A stretch of 64,000 nt of DNA from Bradyrhizobium amphicarpaeae (lineage in GTDB: Bacteria; Pseudomonadota; Alphaproteobacteria; Rhizobiales; Xanthobacteraceae). The notes beneath the pieces were generated by a model, which worked only from the letters and a program-made list of their open reading frames with translations, did not search any database and had not been told where the DNA came from. The DNA lies in assembly GCF_002266435.3 (NCBI RefSeq), contig NZ_CP029426.2, forward strand, positions 744,001 through 808,000, given 5' to 3'. This document shows positions 1-8,889 of this stretch, piece after piece; the first letter of the stretch is position 1, and every line of letters begins with the position of its first letter. A program made the translations under genes and the position numbers.

Positions 1-290
1 CAGCCGGCGCCAACGACCTTCTCGCCAAGCTTCGGGTTGAGAAAGAGATGATGCGGAATGCAGGGCACGCCGTCCAGCGCCAGCGCCTCTGATGTCGCCG
101 ATTTGTCGTTGGCGAGGCGGTGGGCGATGGCGCTGTTGAGGCCGATGTCGTAGCCGAAGGCGAAGCGCCGCTCGTCGCCGCGGCGCATCGCGATCAGCCA
201 GCCACCGGCGCGGACCTCGACCGCGATGCCATGCTCCGCGCCATAGCGCCTGATCGCCTGGACGAAGATTCGCTCGTCGCTTGTCGCCAT
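1..290 (-). CDS. ATP-grasp-like protein, N-terminal part (cut by window edge)
   Basis: This minus-strand reading frame starts at an ATG at 288-290 and stays open to the left edge, so only about 96 N-terminal residues are visible. It begins MATSDERIFVQAIRRYG and later reads SAIAHRLANDKSATSEALAL followed by DGVPCIPHHLFLNP. The pattern of a Lys-containing 'NDK..T...L...GVP.P' segment resembles the start of the ATP-grasp region in cyanophycin-synthetase/RimK-like ligases, where the ATP-binding lobe follows a pre-ATP-grasp domain. That assignment is an inference from a short motif; the catalytic part lies outside the window. The gene diverges from fpr across a 385-base gap. Confidence 0.6.
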   Translation of the reverse strand, partial: MATSDERIFVQAIRRYGAEHGIAVEVRAGGWLIAMRRGDERRFAFGYDIGLNSAIAHRLANDKSATSEALALDGVPCIPHHLFLNPKLGEKVVGAG

Positions 291-675
291 ACGCGTCTGT
301 CGGGTTTCAGGCGTTCCTGGCGCTAAAAGCCGCAAAAATGCGGGAATCGGCGCCAAACCGAGGTGAAAGTCAGAGCTATTCTTAATGAAATTATCGCGAG
401 CGCGACGGAAATTAAGTGCTGCATTCGAACGCCGCAGGGAAAAGAAATTGCCCGCCGCGCGCGCCCGGCAGCAAATTCATTAACAATATGACCAATTCCG
501 CCGCAAATGCCGATTTGACCGGCATCAATTGCATCTGGAACGAGGTTGATTATTGGTCTCAATCGCGTAGATCACACACGCGAAATCCTCCGCCATGGCA
601 ATGGTGTCCGCCCGGTTTACAGGGCCGGGCAACGCTTTTGCCCTAAAACCGCAATTATTCGGAATATCGAAAATC
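291..675. other. Divergent intergenic region, no gene seen
   Basis: These 385 bases separate the ATP-grasp-like gene (minus) from fpr (plus). The stretch is more AT-rich than its surroundings around 360-560 (for example runs such as attcttaatgaaatta), as expected for two promoters facing away from each other. I see no convincing coding frame, hairpin terminator or known operator. Two overlapping open frames here have no homologous-looking protein content. Confidence 0.5.
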
Positions 676-1449
676 ATGAGCGCGTTTTACCGAGAGAAGG
701 TTCTTTCCGTCCAGCACTGGACCGACACGCTGTTCAGCTTCCGCGCCACGCGCGATACCGGCTTCCGTTTCCAGAACGGCCAGTTCGCGATGATCGGCCT
801 CGAGATCGACGGCCGTCCGCTGCTGCGCGCCTACAGCATGGCGAGCGCCAACCACGAGGAAGAGCTCGAGTTCTTCTCGATCAAGGTGCAGGACGGCCCG
901 CTGACCTCGCGCCTGCAGAAGATCAAGGAAGGCGACACCATCCTGGTCGGCCGCAAGGCGACCGGTACGCTGATCACCGACAATCTGCTTCCCGGCAAGC
1001 GGCTGATGCTGCTCTCGACCGGGACCGGCCTCGCGCCGTTCGCGAGCCTGATCAAGGACCCCGAGGTCTATGACCAGTTCGAGTCCATCGTGCTGGTGCA
1101 CGGCTGCCGCCAGGTCTCCGAGCTCGCCTATGGCGAGAAGCTGGTCGCTTCCTTGCGCGAAGACGAACTGTTCGGCGAACTGCTCGCGGACAAGCTGATC
1201 TACTACCCGACCGTGACCCGCGAGCCGTTCAGGAATCGCGGCCGCATCACCGACCTCATCAACTCCGAGCAGATCTTCAACGATATCGGGCAATCGCCCC
1301 TCGACATCGCCACCGACCGCATCATGATGTGCGGCAGCCCGGGCATGCTCGAAGAGCTGAAGGTGATGTTCGAAGGCCGCGACTTCATCGAAGGCAGCGG
1401 CAACAAGCCCGGCCATTTCGTGATCGAGAAGGCGTTCGTCGAGCGGTAA
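676..1449 (+). CDS. fpr: Ferredoxin--NADP+ reductase
   Basis: The 257-residue product transfers electrons between NADPH and ferredoxin or flavodoxin through bound FAD, in the cytoplasm. It is a two-domain FNR: the FAD-binding barrel carries the RAYS motif (residues 51-54), and the NADP-binding half carries STGTGLAPF (about 113-121), VLVHGCR and MMCGSPGML. Length and the ending AFVER fit the short bacterial subclass I enzymes (Azotobacter/Rhodobacter type), which end shortly after the last strand rather than with an aromatic residue. The start MSAFYREKVLS was preferred over an upstream ATG at 595 because family similarity begins there and the upstream stretch reads like non-coding sequence. 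It is not in an operon. In related bacteria such reductases often respond to oxidative stress, but no operator is recognisable here. Confidence 0.93.
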   Translation: MSAFYREKVLSVQHWTDTLFSFRATRDTGFRFQNGQFAMIGLEIDGRPLLRAYSMASANHEEELEFFSIKVQDGPLTSRLQKIKEGDTILVGRKATGTLITDNLLPGKRLMLLSTGTGLAPFASLIKDPEVYDQFESIVLVHGCRQVSELAYGEKLVASLREDELFGELLADKLIYYPTVTREPFRNRGRITDLINSEQIFNDIGQSPLDIATDRIMMCGSPGMLEELKVMFEGRDFIEGSGNKPGHFVIEKAFVER

Positions 1450-1829
1450 GCATCGCTGTCCCGCTCGCGCGGGACGGCTTCGCCGCACACTCTCTCGTCG
1501 TCCCGGACAAGCGCGCCTCGAGCGCGCGCCGATCCGGGATTCACACTCCCAGGACGTGGTTGGGCGAAGACCAGCCGTTCGGTATTGCCACCAACTGCGA
1601 CCGATATATCACGCGGTCTGGATTCCGGGTCTGCGCTTACGCTTGCCCGGGACGACACCGTTCGTGTGTGGCGACAGCTGATCCTTCCTCCCCGCCTCTT
1701 TGCTGCACCGCACCCCACCCATCGGGCTGATTGATTTATCCCGGCCGAATTCGCTAGCCTGAAACAAGGGCCGCGTCATATCCGTATGACAGGCGAAGGC
1801 GTATCGTACCGCCTCATGCTGGCGAGAGG
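1450..1829. other. Intergenic region with palindromic repeat pair
   Basis: No gene is supported here. A small hairpin lies directly after fpr (7-base arms gtcccgc/gcgggac at 1458-1475, loop tcgc) without a T-run. It is followed by an inverted pair of short palindromic repeats (listed separately). The final 150 bases before the next gene probably hold its promoter. Confidence 0.6.
1496..1656. repeat. Inverted pair of REP-like intergenic repeats
   Basis: The left element (1496-1540) begins cgtcgtcccggacaagcg and ends near gatccgggat. The right element (1617-1656), read on the minus strand, begins gtcgtcccgggcaagcg and ends in cccggaatccaga. The two are therefore the same unit in opposite orientation with about 76 bases between them. 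A shortened relative occurs at 29812-29845. This layout is typical of bacterial REP/BIME elements mobilised in trans, but no RAYT transposase is in the window. Confidence 0.75.
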
Positions 1830-1916
1830 ATGGGAATCGTGGCCGACGACACCAAGACGCAGGACTCCTCCCAACACGCGTCCCACAAGCGCCTGCCGCT
1901 GGCGGAGGAGGGGATC

Positions 1917-3542
1917 ATGGAAACCCTGCTACTGCCATTCTCGCCGCGCTTCATCGTGCTGACGATCTGCGCGGTCGTCACCGCGCTCCTGATCGGCATC
2001 GGCATCGCCGACCGCAAGATCTTCGACATCCTGCTGGTGCCGATCCTGATCTTCGGCGCGCTGACGCTGCTCGGTGTCCGCGATCTCTTGCAGAAGAGCC
2101 ACGCGGTGCTGCGCAACTATCCGATTTCGGCGCATATCCGCTTCCTGCTCGAAGAGATCCGCCCCGAGATGCGGCAATATTTCTTCGAGAGCGAGAAGGA
2201 CGGCATGCCGTTCTCGCGCGACACCCGCGCGGTGGTCTACCAGCGCGCCAAGATGGAGCTCGACAAGCGTCCGTTCGGCACCCAGGAGGACGTCTACCGC
2301 GAGGGCTACGAGTGGATGCATCACTCGGTGTCGCCGAAGACGCATGCCGAGGAGAAGTTCCGCATCAGCATCGGCGGGCCCGACTGCAAGAAGCCCTATT
2401 CGGCCTCGGTGTTCAACATTTCCGCGATGAGCTTTGGCGCGCTCAGCCCCAACGCCGTGCGCGCGCTCAATGCCGGCGCGAAGAAGGGCGGTTTCGCGCA
2501 CGACACCGGCGAAGGCGGCGTCAGCCCCTATCATCGCGAGATGGGCGGCGACATCATCTGGGAAATCGGCTCAGGTTATTTCGGCTGCCGTCATCTCGAC
2601 GGCACCTTCGATCCCGAGGCGTTCGCGCGCGTCGCCGGCGACGACCAGATCAAGATGGTCGAGCTCAAGGTCAGTCAGGGCGCCAAGCCGGGTCATGGCG
2701 GCGTGCTGCCGGCGGCGAAGGTCTCCGAGGAGATCTCCAAGATCCGCGGCGTCGCGATGGGCGAGGACTGCATCTCGCCGGCCTCGCACCGCGCGTTCTC
2801 GACCCCTGTCGGCATGATGCAGTTCATCGCCGAGATGCGGCGACTGTCCGGCGGCAAGCCGACCGGCTTCAAGCTGTGCATCGGCCATCCCTGGGAATTC
2901 CTGGCGATCTGCAAGGCGATGCTCCAGACCGGCATCTATCCCGATTTCATCGTCGTCGACGGCAACGAAGGCGGCACCGGCGCGGCGCCGCTGGAATTCA
3001 TGGATCATCTGGGCACGCCGATGCGCGAGGGCGTCAATTTCGTCCACAACGCGCTGATCGGGATCAATGCGCGCGACCGCATCAAAATCGGTGCGTCCGG
3101 CAAGATCGCGACCGCCTTCGACATGGCCCGCGCCATGGCGATCGGTGCCGACTATTGCAACTCGGCGCGCGGCTTCATGTTCTCGCTCGGCTGCATCCAG
3201 TCGTTGAGCTGCCACACCGACCGCTGCCCGACCGGAGTGGCGACACAGGACCCGACACGTGCGCGAGCGCTTTACGTGCCGCTCAAGATCGACCGCGTGC
3301 ACAATTATCACCACGCGACGCTGCATTCGCTGACCGAGCTGATCGCCGCGGCGGGCCTCGAGCATCCGCAGCAGCTGCGCCCGATTCACTTCAGCCAACG
3401 GACGTCCACGACGCAGGTCCAATCCTTCGCGCGGCTCTATCCGGCGCTGCGTCCTGGCGAACTGCTCGAAGGCACCGAAGACCCGCGCTTCCGCGAGGCC
3501 TGGCGGATGGCGCAGACCGACACGTTCCAGCCGGCGCTGTAG
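1917..3542 (+). CDS. FMN-binding glutamate synthase family protein
   Basis: This 541-residue protein resembles the synthase (alpha/beta barrel) domain of glutamate synthase, without the glutaminase domain, and is tethered to the inner membrane by two N-terminal hydrophobic segments (about residues 10-50). The barrel keeps typical features: FNISAMSFGALSPNAVRAL, GEGGVSPYH, KPGHGGVLPA, VVDGNEGGTGAAP, and the iron-sulfur signature with Cys426, Cys432 and Cys437 (C-x5-CH-x3-CP), which holds the 3Fe-4S cluster in GltB. The start at 1917 was chosen because a strong Shine-Dalgarno (ggaggagggg) lies just upstream. An upstream ATG at 1830 would add 29 polar residues. The family's true substrate is usually unknown: without the ammonia-producing domain it is not a complete glutamate synthase. 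Confidence 0.88.
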   Translation: METLLLPFSPRFIVLTICAVVTALLIGIGIADRKIFDILLVPILIFGALTLLGVRDLLQKSHAVLRNYPISAHIRFLLEEIRPEMRQYFFESEKDGMPFSRDTRAVVYQRAKMELDKRPFGTQEDVYREGYEWMHHSVSPKTHAEEKFRISIGGPDCKKPYSASVFNISAMSFGALSPNAVRALNAGAKKGGFAHDTGEGGVSPYHREMGGDIIWEIGSGYFGCRHLDGTFDPEAFARVAGDDQIKMVELKVSQGAKPGHGGVLPAAKVSEEISKIRGVAMGEDCISPASHRAFSTPVGMMQFIAEMRRLSGGKPTGFKLCIGHPWEFLAICKAMLQTGIYPDFIVVDGNEGGTGAAPLEFMDHLGTPMREGVNFVHNALIGINARDRIKIGASGKIATAFDMARAMAIGADYCNSARGFMFSLGCIQSLSCHTDRCPTGVATQDPTRARALYVPLKIDRVHNYHHATLHSLTELIAAAGLEHPQQLRPIHFSQRTSTTQVQSFARLYPALRPGELLEGTEDPRFREAWRMAQTDTFQPAL

Positions 3543-3563
3543 GGAGGCGTCCACCGCATGATA

Positions 3564-3582
3564 CCGCCGCGTCTTGCGGCGG
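3564..3582. other. Small GC hairpin after the glutamate-synthase-like gene
   Basis: Perfect 7-base arms ccgccgc/gcggcgg with loop gtctt lie 21 bases after the stop codon. No T-run follows, so an intrinsic terminator is uncertain; it could stabilise the mRNA 3' end. Confidence 0.4.
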
Positions 3583-3646
3583 CACAAATCATCGCGAGCG
3601 CACCGTGTCTTAATGTCTGTGTCAGCTTCGGGTGTAGATTGTCCCT

Positions 3647-3886
3647 ATGGACGAGCGACGCGACAAAGCCAGACACCGTGTGCTGAAGTCCGGAACGATC
3701 GAGTTCGGCGGCGGCGCGATCGACTGCACCGTCCGCAATTTCTCGGACACCGGCGCGGCGCTCGACGTCACCAGCCCGGTCGGAATTCCCGAACGTTTCA
3801 CCCTGTTCATCCCGGCCGACGGAACGCATCTGGCCTGCACCGTGGTCTGGCGCAAGGAGAAGCGGATCGGCGTGAAGTTCGGGTGA
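3647..3886 (+). CDS. PilZ domain protein
   Basis: This 79-residue cytoplasmic protein consists of a single PilZ domain and nothing else. PilZ domains bind cyclic di-GMP through an N-terminal arginine motif and a [D/N]-x-S-x-x-G motif. Here the second motif is clear as NFSDTGA (around residue 31), and the N-terminus is rich in Arg (RRDKARHRVLKSG), although the classical RxxxR spacing is only approximate. It ends with the usual strand CTVVWRKEKRIGVKF. Single-domain PilZ proteins act as adaptors that relay c-di-GMP levels to motility or exopolysaccharide systems. The gene is alone, convergent with the CBS-domain gene downstream. The c-di-GMP enzyme at 31.3 kb and chemoreceptors nearby are possible but unproven functional partners. 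Confidence 0.85.
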   Translation: MDERRDKARHRVLKSGTIEFGGGAIDCTVRNFSDTGAALDVTSPVGIPERFTLFIPADGTHLACTVVWRKEKRIGVKFG

Positions 3887-3919
3887 GGATGAGTTGGTGC
3901 GTGCATAAGCGCGCTCGAA

Positions 3920-5215
3920 CTACCCCGTCTCGACCTCACTCAACCGGCTCGCCAGAATCTTGTCGATCCGCCGCCCGTCGAGATCGACCACCTCGATGTG
4001 CCAGCCGCCGAAGTCGAAGGCGTCGCCGGTATCGGGCAGCATGTTGAACTGCTGCAGCACCAGGCCCGCCACCGTATTGTAGCGGTGCGGCGGCAATTCG
4101 ACACCGAGCAATTCGCCGAATTCGTCGACCGGCATCCAGCCGGCGATCAGGAGCGAATCGTCGGCACGCCTCACAAAGGCCGGCTCCGGCGGTCCCTCCT
4201 CCGAATGGAACGCGCCGACGATCGATTCGAGGATGTCGGCGGCCGTCACCATGCCTTCAAAGCCGCCGTATTCGTCGTAGACGAAACCGACATGAACCGG
4301 TGCGGCCTTCAGGATGGTCACCACGTCGCGCGCGTCTGCCGACGCCGGGATGCCGGGCGCCTCGCGCACGAGCGCGCGCAGATCCGGCGTCCGTTCGCTC
4401 ATATAGGCGACCAGCAGGTCCTTGGCCTGGAGCACGCCGATCGGCTTGTCGCGGTCGCCGTCGGAGACGGGAAAGCGCGAATGCGGGCTCTTGGCGATGA
4501 TCTCCTGGATGGCAGCGGGATCGTCGTTCAGGTCGATCTCGTCGACCTCCGTGCGCGGCGTCATCACCGCGCCGACCGGCCGGTCGCCGAGCCGCATCAC
4601 GCCGGCGATCATCTCCTTCTCACCGGGTTCGAGCACGCCTGCGCTCTCGGCCTCGTTGACGAGGTGATGGATCTCGTCCTCCGAGACCTTCTCCTCCGCC
4701 TTGCCGCCGCGGCCGAGCATGGTGAGGATCAGCTTGCCCGAAAGATCCAGCAGAAAGACCAGCGGCAGCGAGACCTTCGAAAGCACGTGCATGGCGGGCG
4801 CGACCCTGACCGCGATGCTTTCGGGGTCGCGCAGCGCCACCTGTTTCGGCACCAGCTCGCCGACGATCAGGGTGGCGTAGGTGATGAGCGTGACGACGAT
4901 GCCGACGCCGACGATGTCGGCAATGCCTGCGGACAGGCCGAACTCGAGCAGCCATTGCGTCAGCCGCTGCCCGAGCGTCGCGCCGGAGAACGCGCCGGAG
5001 AGCACGCCGACCAGTGTAATGCCGATCTGCACCGTCGAGAGGAATTTGCCGGGATCGGCGGCCAGCGTCAGCGCCCGCTCGGCGCCGCGCACGCCCTTGG
5101 CGGCGAGCAGCGACAGCCGCGCCGGGCGGGACGAAACCACGGCCAGCTCCGACATGGACAGGAGGCCGTTGATGACGATCAGGACGACGACGATGATGAG
5201 TTCGACCGAGAGCAT
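3920..5215 (-). CDS. Hemolysin-family DUF21/CBS-domain membrane protein
   Basis: The 431-residue product has the CorC/HlyC/CNNM-like architecture: an N-terminal DUF21 transmembrane domain with about four helices (residues 1-190, beginning MLSVELIIVVVLIVINGLLS), two CBS domains (about 205-325, containing GVMTPRTEVDEID and FPVSDGD), and a C-terminal CorC_HlyC domain (about 340-425, DDSLLIAGWMPVDEF). Family members are linked to Mg2+/Co2+ resistance or transport; the name hemolysin is historical. The upstream in-frame starts (5221 and a possible non-ATG at 5245) are also possible; 5215 was preferred because the membrane domain begins there. It stands alone on the minus strand. Confidence 0.88.
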   Translation of the reverse strand: MLSVELIIVVVLIVINGLLSMSELAVVSSRPARLSLLAAKGVRGAERALTLAADPGKFLSTVQIGITLVGVLSGAFSGATLGQRLTQWLLEFGLSAGIADIVGVGIVVTLITYATLIVGELVPKQVALRDPESIAVRVAPAMHVLSKVSLPLVFLLDLSGKLILTMLGRGGKAEEKVSEDEIHHLVNEAESAGVLEPGEKEMIAGVMRLGDRPVGAVMTPRTEVDEIDLNDDPAAIQEIIAKSPHSRFPVSDGDRDKPIGVLQAKDLLVAYMSERTPDLRALVREAPGIPASADARDVVTILKAAPVHVGFVYDEYGGFEGMVTAADILESIVGAFHSEEGPPEPAFVRRADDSLLIAGWMPVDEFGELLGVELPPHRYNTVAGLVLQQFNMLPDTGDAFDFGGWHIEVVDLDGRRIDKILASRLSEVETG

Positions 5216-5455
5216 TGACATTCCGAGGTAAGCTAGTGTGGCCAAAAGGCCGCGCAGGCTCTTGATATAGGTATTCGGCGAGGAAGTGCTGGCATTTCTG
5301 CGCGTTTGTCGCCCAAGGAACCGCGTGCGGTAGCGTTCCAGGGCCCTCCCGCGACAACCTGGCGCTCCGCGGAACTACGGACCGTTGCTTAACGCCCTCT
5401 TAGTGGCCGGCGACTAGGTTTTCGACATTGCAGAAATGTATTCAGGGGACCCAGG

Positions 5456-7531
5456 ATGCGCATCGGGAAACTTTTCGCGCTGTCGATGCTGACGGTGACA
5501 GTTTTCGCAGTCATCCTCGGCGCCGAGGTGCTGATACCTCAGACGCGCATCTTCACGAACCGCTCCGACGCGATCAAGACCGTCGATGCCTTTGGTGCCA
5601 TGCTGACGGTCAGCCAGCACGTCGCCGGACTTCGTGCGCCCTACATCTCTCCCATCTTCCAGGAGGGCGTTGCGACGCAGGCTCAGAGCGAAGCTGCCGG
5701 GAAGGCTGCGAAGGCGGCCGATGCCGGCTTCGAGGCCGCCCGGCGCGCCATCACCGCACTCGATGGCAGCGCAGCTATGGTCGAAACCCTGGATCGCGCC
5801 GCCCGTCGGCTCAAGGACGTCTATACGGCGGCAGATCGCGCGATGAGCGTGCCCCTGGCGCAGCGCGACGGCGCCGTGGTCAAGGGCTTCCTGCCCGGTG
5901 TTGCCGAGGTCATCAGCAATATCGAGCCCATCATGAACCGGCTCGAGGGACAGGTCGTCAATGCCGATTCCTCGCTCGCGGCGTTTCTGGGCCTGGCACG
6001 GACGGCGCAGGATCTGCGCGTCTCGGCCGGCAGCCGCGCCGCCACGCTGTCGCCGGCGCTGTCGGCACGCCGTCCGCTGGTGGCGGCCGAATTCTCGCTG
6101 ATGGATCGCATGCAGGGACGTGTGGAAGCGGACCGCGAGCGTATCGAAGCCGGCATGGAAATGCTCGGCAATCCGCCCCGGATTGCCACCGCGCTGAAGG
6201 CGGCGACGGAGTCCTATTTTGGCAAAGCCGCGCTGGTCGTCGAAAAGGAGATGCCTGCGGCGAGGGGTGACGGCAAGTACGGTGTCAACGCCGATGAGCT
6301 GGCGAAGGTCATCGTGCCGGCCATCCAGATGTTCTACGGCGTACGCGATGCCGCATTGGCCGAAGCGGCCGACCGTGCCTCGGCGGCGCGCGACGGCGCC
6401 CTGGCGATGCTCGCGCTCGCTGCCGTGGTGGTGCTGGCGCTGCTCGGGACGCTCGGTGGCGTGACCATGATGCTGCGCAGGCGTGTGGTGACGCCGCTCG
6501 GCCGGCTCGCGGACGTGATTGGAACGCTCGCCGCCGGACAGCACGAGGTCGAGATCCCCGCGACGGGCCGCAATGACGAGATCGGCCAGGTCGCGGGCTC
6601 GCTGCAGCACTTCAAGGATTCTCTGCTCGCCAAGAAGGCCGCCGACGAGGCGGCCGCGGTCGAAGCCGAGGCGAAGCTCCGGCGCAGCCAGCGCATGGAC
6701 CAGATCGCGCGCGAATTCGAAGCCATGATCGGCGACGTCATCAACACGGTGTCATCGGCCTCGTCGGAGCTGGAAGTGTCCGCGGGAACGCTGACGAGCA
6801 CCGCCGACCAGTCGGAGAAGGTCACCGCAACCGTTGCGGCCGCCTCCGAACAGGCCTCCACCAACGTGCAGACCGTCGCTTCGGCGGCCGAGGAGATGGC
6901 CTCGTCGGTCGACGAGATCAGCCGGCAGGTGCAGGACTCCGCGCGCATCGCCGGCGAGGCGGTCCAACAGGCCGGGCGGACCAACGACCATGTCGGGGAG
7001 CTCGCCAAGGCCGCGGGGCGGATCGGCGACGTCGTCGAGCTCATCAGCCAGATCGCGGGCCAGACCAATCTTCTGGCTCTCAATGCCACCATCGAGGCGG
7101 CGCGCGCCGGCGAGGCCGGGCGCGGCTTCGCCGTCGTCGCCTCCGAGGTCAAGGCACTGGCCGAGCAGACCGCCAAGGCCACCGGCGAGATCAGCCAGCA
7201 GATCACGGGTATTCAAAGCGCCACGGAGCAGTCCGTCGGCGCCATCAAGGCGATCGGCGACACCATCACCCGCATGTCCGAGATCGCCTCCGCCATCGCC
7301 TCGGCGGTCGAGGAGCAGGGCGCGGCGACGCGGGAGATTTCACGCAACGTGCAGCAGGCCGCGCGCGGCACCCAGCAGGTTTCCGCCAGCATCGTCGACG
7401 TGCAGCGCGGCGCCAGCCAGACCGGCTCGGCGTCCTCCAATGTGCTGGCGTCTGCAAGGTCATTGTCGGGCGAGAGCAGCCGTCTCAAGACCGAGGTCGG
7501 AAAATTCCTGGACGCAATCCGCGCGGCCTGA
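5456..7531 (+). CDS. Methyl-accepting chemotaxis protein
   Basis: This 691-residue inner-membrane chemoreceptor has an N-terminal transmembrane segment (residues about 5-27), a helical periplasmic sensor of about 290 residues, a second transmembrane helix (about 316-340, [20 protein letters not shown]), a HAMP domain ([20 protein letters not shown]) and a long cytoplasmic signalling coiled coil. The hairpin tip that contacts CheA/CheW is the near-invariant [20 protein letters not shown] region (about residues 535-555). The ligand cannot be told from the sensor region. No C-terminal NWETF-like pentapeptide for CheR tethering is present. It has no che neighbours in the window. A second receptor with a very similar signalling domain but a different sensor lies at 33.7-35.7 kb. 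Confidence 0.95.
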   Translation: MRIGKLFALSMLTVTVFAVILGAEVLIPQTRIFTNRSDAIKTVDAFGAMLTVSQHVAGLRAPYISPIFQEGVATQAQSEAAGKAAKAADAGFEAARRAITALDGSAAMVETLDRAARRLKDVYTAADRAMSVPLAQRDGAVVKGFLPGVAEVISNIEPIMNRLEGQVVNADSSLAAFLGLARTAQDLRVSAGSRAATLSPALSARRPLVAAEFSLMDRMQGRVEADRERIEAGMEMLGNPPRIATALKAATESYFGKAALVVEKEMPAARGDGKYGVNADELAKVIVPAIQMFYGVRDAALAEAADRASAARDGALAMLALAAVVVLALLGTLGGVTMMLRRRVVTPLGRLADVIGTLAAGQHEVEIPATGRNDEIGQVAGSLQHFKDSLLAKKAADEAAAVEAEAKLRRSQRMDQIAREFEAMIGDVINTVSSASSELEVSAGTLTSTADQSEKVTATVAAASEQASTNVQTVASAAEEMASSVDEISRQVQDSARIAGEAVQQAGRTNDHVGELAKAAGRIGDVVELISQIAGQTNLLALNATIEAARAGEAGRGFAVVASEVKALAEQTAKATGEISQQITGIQSATEQSVGAIKAIGDTITRMSEIASAIASAVEEQGAATREISRNVQQAARGTQQVSASIVDVQRGASQTGSASSNVLASARSLSGESSRLKTEVGKFLDAIRAA

Positions 7532-7563
7532 TCGCGGGTCGCGGCGGGTGCAGGATGACGGCT

Positions 7564-8874
7564 TCAGCCCGGATTCTCCAGGCTGAACGTCTCCGACTGC
7601 TCATCATAGGCAAACAGCTCGGCGTAGCGGCCCCAGGACACGATCGTCTTGATCGTGTCGTCCGCATTCTCCTCGGACATGTAGTCCTCGAGCTCGTTGC
7701 GGAATCGGGTTGCAGGCGCGGTGTGCGAAGGACGCTCGTCCAGCACGCGTCGGATCAGTCCCATCACCGGCACGTAGGTGACGAGATGCTCGGCGAACAG
7801 CTTCTTGCGTGCGTCGGTCTCGATATTGGCAAAGCGCTTTCCCGCGTCCGTGAGCATCAGGTCGCCTTCGCTGAGCTGCGCAAAGCGCAGGAGCTGGAGC
7901 GAATCGCCGAGATGAATGATCTCGTCGGCTTCGAACTGGAGCTGGCTCGCGAGCACGGGCAGGTCGGCGTGTCCATGATAGGGCGGCGCGGCCAGCGTCT
8001 CGATCAGGCCCGAAAGAACGTTGGATGAGACGTGGTGCAGGACCATGCCGACGCCGGTGCCGGGAATGCCCTCTATCGAAGCTGCTCTCGGCTCGGCGCG
8101 CTGGGTCATGCGCGCGTAGATATTGTCGACGAGCTGCCGGAAATACGGATCGAGCCGGTTGCGCGGATGCTTCAGGTCGACCTTGATCTCGGTCGCGACC
8201 CGGCCCGGATTGGACGAGAACACCAGGATGCGATCGCACATCAGGACCGCTTCCTCGATGTTGTGCGTCACCATGAGGATCGACTTGATCGGTAGGCGGC
8301 CTTCGATCCAGAGATCGATCAAATCGGTGCGCAGCGTCTCTGCCGTGAGCACGTCGAGCGCAGAGAAGGGTTCGTCCATCAGCAGGAGATCGGGATGCAC
8401 CACCAGCGCACGGGCGAAGCCAACGCGCTGGCGCATGCCGCCGGACAATTCCTTGGGATAGGCCGATTCGAAACCGTCGAGACCGATCAGGTCGATCGCG
8501 GCGAGTGCGCGCTTGCGGCGCTCGGCGGCATCAATTCCGAGCGCTTCCAGGCCGAGTTCGACATTCTGCAGCACTGTCAGCCAGGGAAACAGTGCAAACG
8601 ACTGGAACACCATCGCGACGCCGTTCGGCGGGCCCACGATGGTCTCGCCGCGGCAGGTGGCGCTCCCCGAGGAAGGCGTGACGAGGCCAGCGATGATCCG
8701 GAGCAGGGTCGATTTGCCGGAGCCGGAGCGGCCGAGCAGGCCGACGATCTCACCGGAATGGATCGTGAGATCGACCTTGTCCAGCACCAGAAGCTGTTCG
8801 CCGCTGCCCTTGGGGAAGGACCGGCAGACGTCGCGGATGTCGACGAGGGCGGATGGCTTTACCTGGTCGAGCAT
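7564..8874 (-). CDS. NitT/TauT-type ABC transporter ATPase with AAA-associated C-terminal domain
   Basis: The 436-residue ATPase energises the duplicated permease encoded just upstream. Residues about 1-270 form the ABC domain: Walker A GRSGSGKST, Q-loop MVFQSFALFPWL, signature LSGGMRQR, Walker B LLLMDEPFSALD, and switch His in VTHNIEEAV. The last 150 residues are an extra domain of the AAA-associated type found in this ABC subgroup (about 290-430, with SQLQFEADEIIHLGDSLQLL). A strong Shine-Dalgarno (gaggaggg) precedes the ATG. Its start lies 15 bases after the permease stop, so the genes are cotranscribed. The substrate is an anion by family analogy (nitrate/sulfonate/bicarbonate group), but cannot be named from sequence. 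Confidence 0.9.
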   Translation of the reverse strand: MLDQVKPSALVDIRDVCRSFPKGSGEQLLVLDKVDLTIHSGEIVGLLGRSGSGKSTLLRIIAGLVTPSSGSATCRGETIVGPPNGVAMVFQSFALFPWLTVLQNVELGLEALGIDAAERRKRALAAIDLIGLDGFESAYPKELSGGMRQRVGFARALVVHPDLLLMDEPFSALDVLTAETLRTDLIDLWIEGRLPIKSILMVTHNIEEAVLMCDRILVFSSNPGRVATEIKVDLKHPRNRLDPYFRQLVDNIYARMTQRAEPRAASIEGIPGTGVGMVLHHVSSNVLSGLIETLAAPPYHGHADLPVLASQLQFEADEIIHLGDSLQLLRFAQLSEGDLMLTDAGKRFANIETDARKKLFAEHLVTYVPVMGLIRRVLDERPSHTAPATRFRNELEDYMSEENADDTIKTIVSWGRYAELFAYDEQSETFSLENPG

Positions 8875-8889
8875 GATTGTCCCTCCTCA

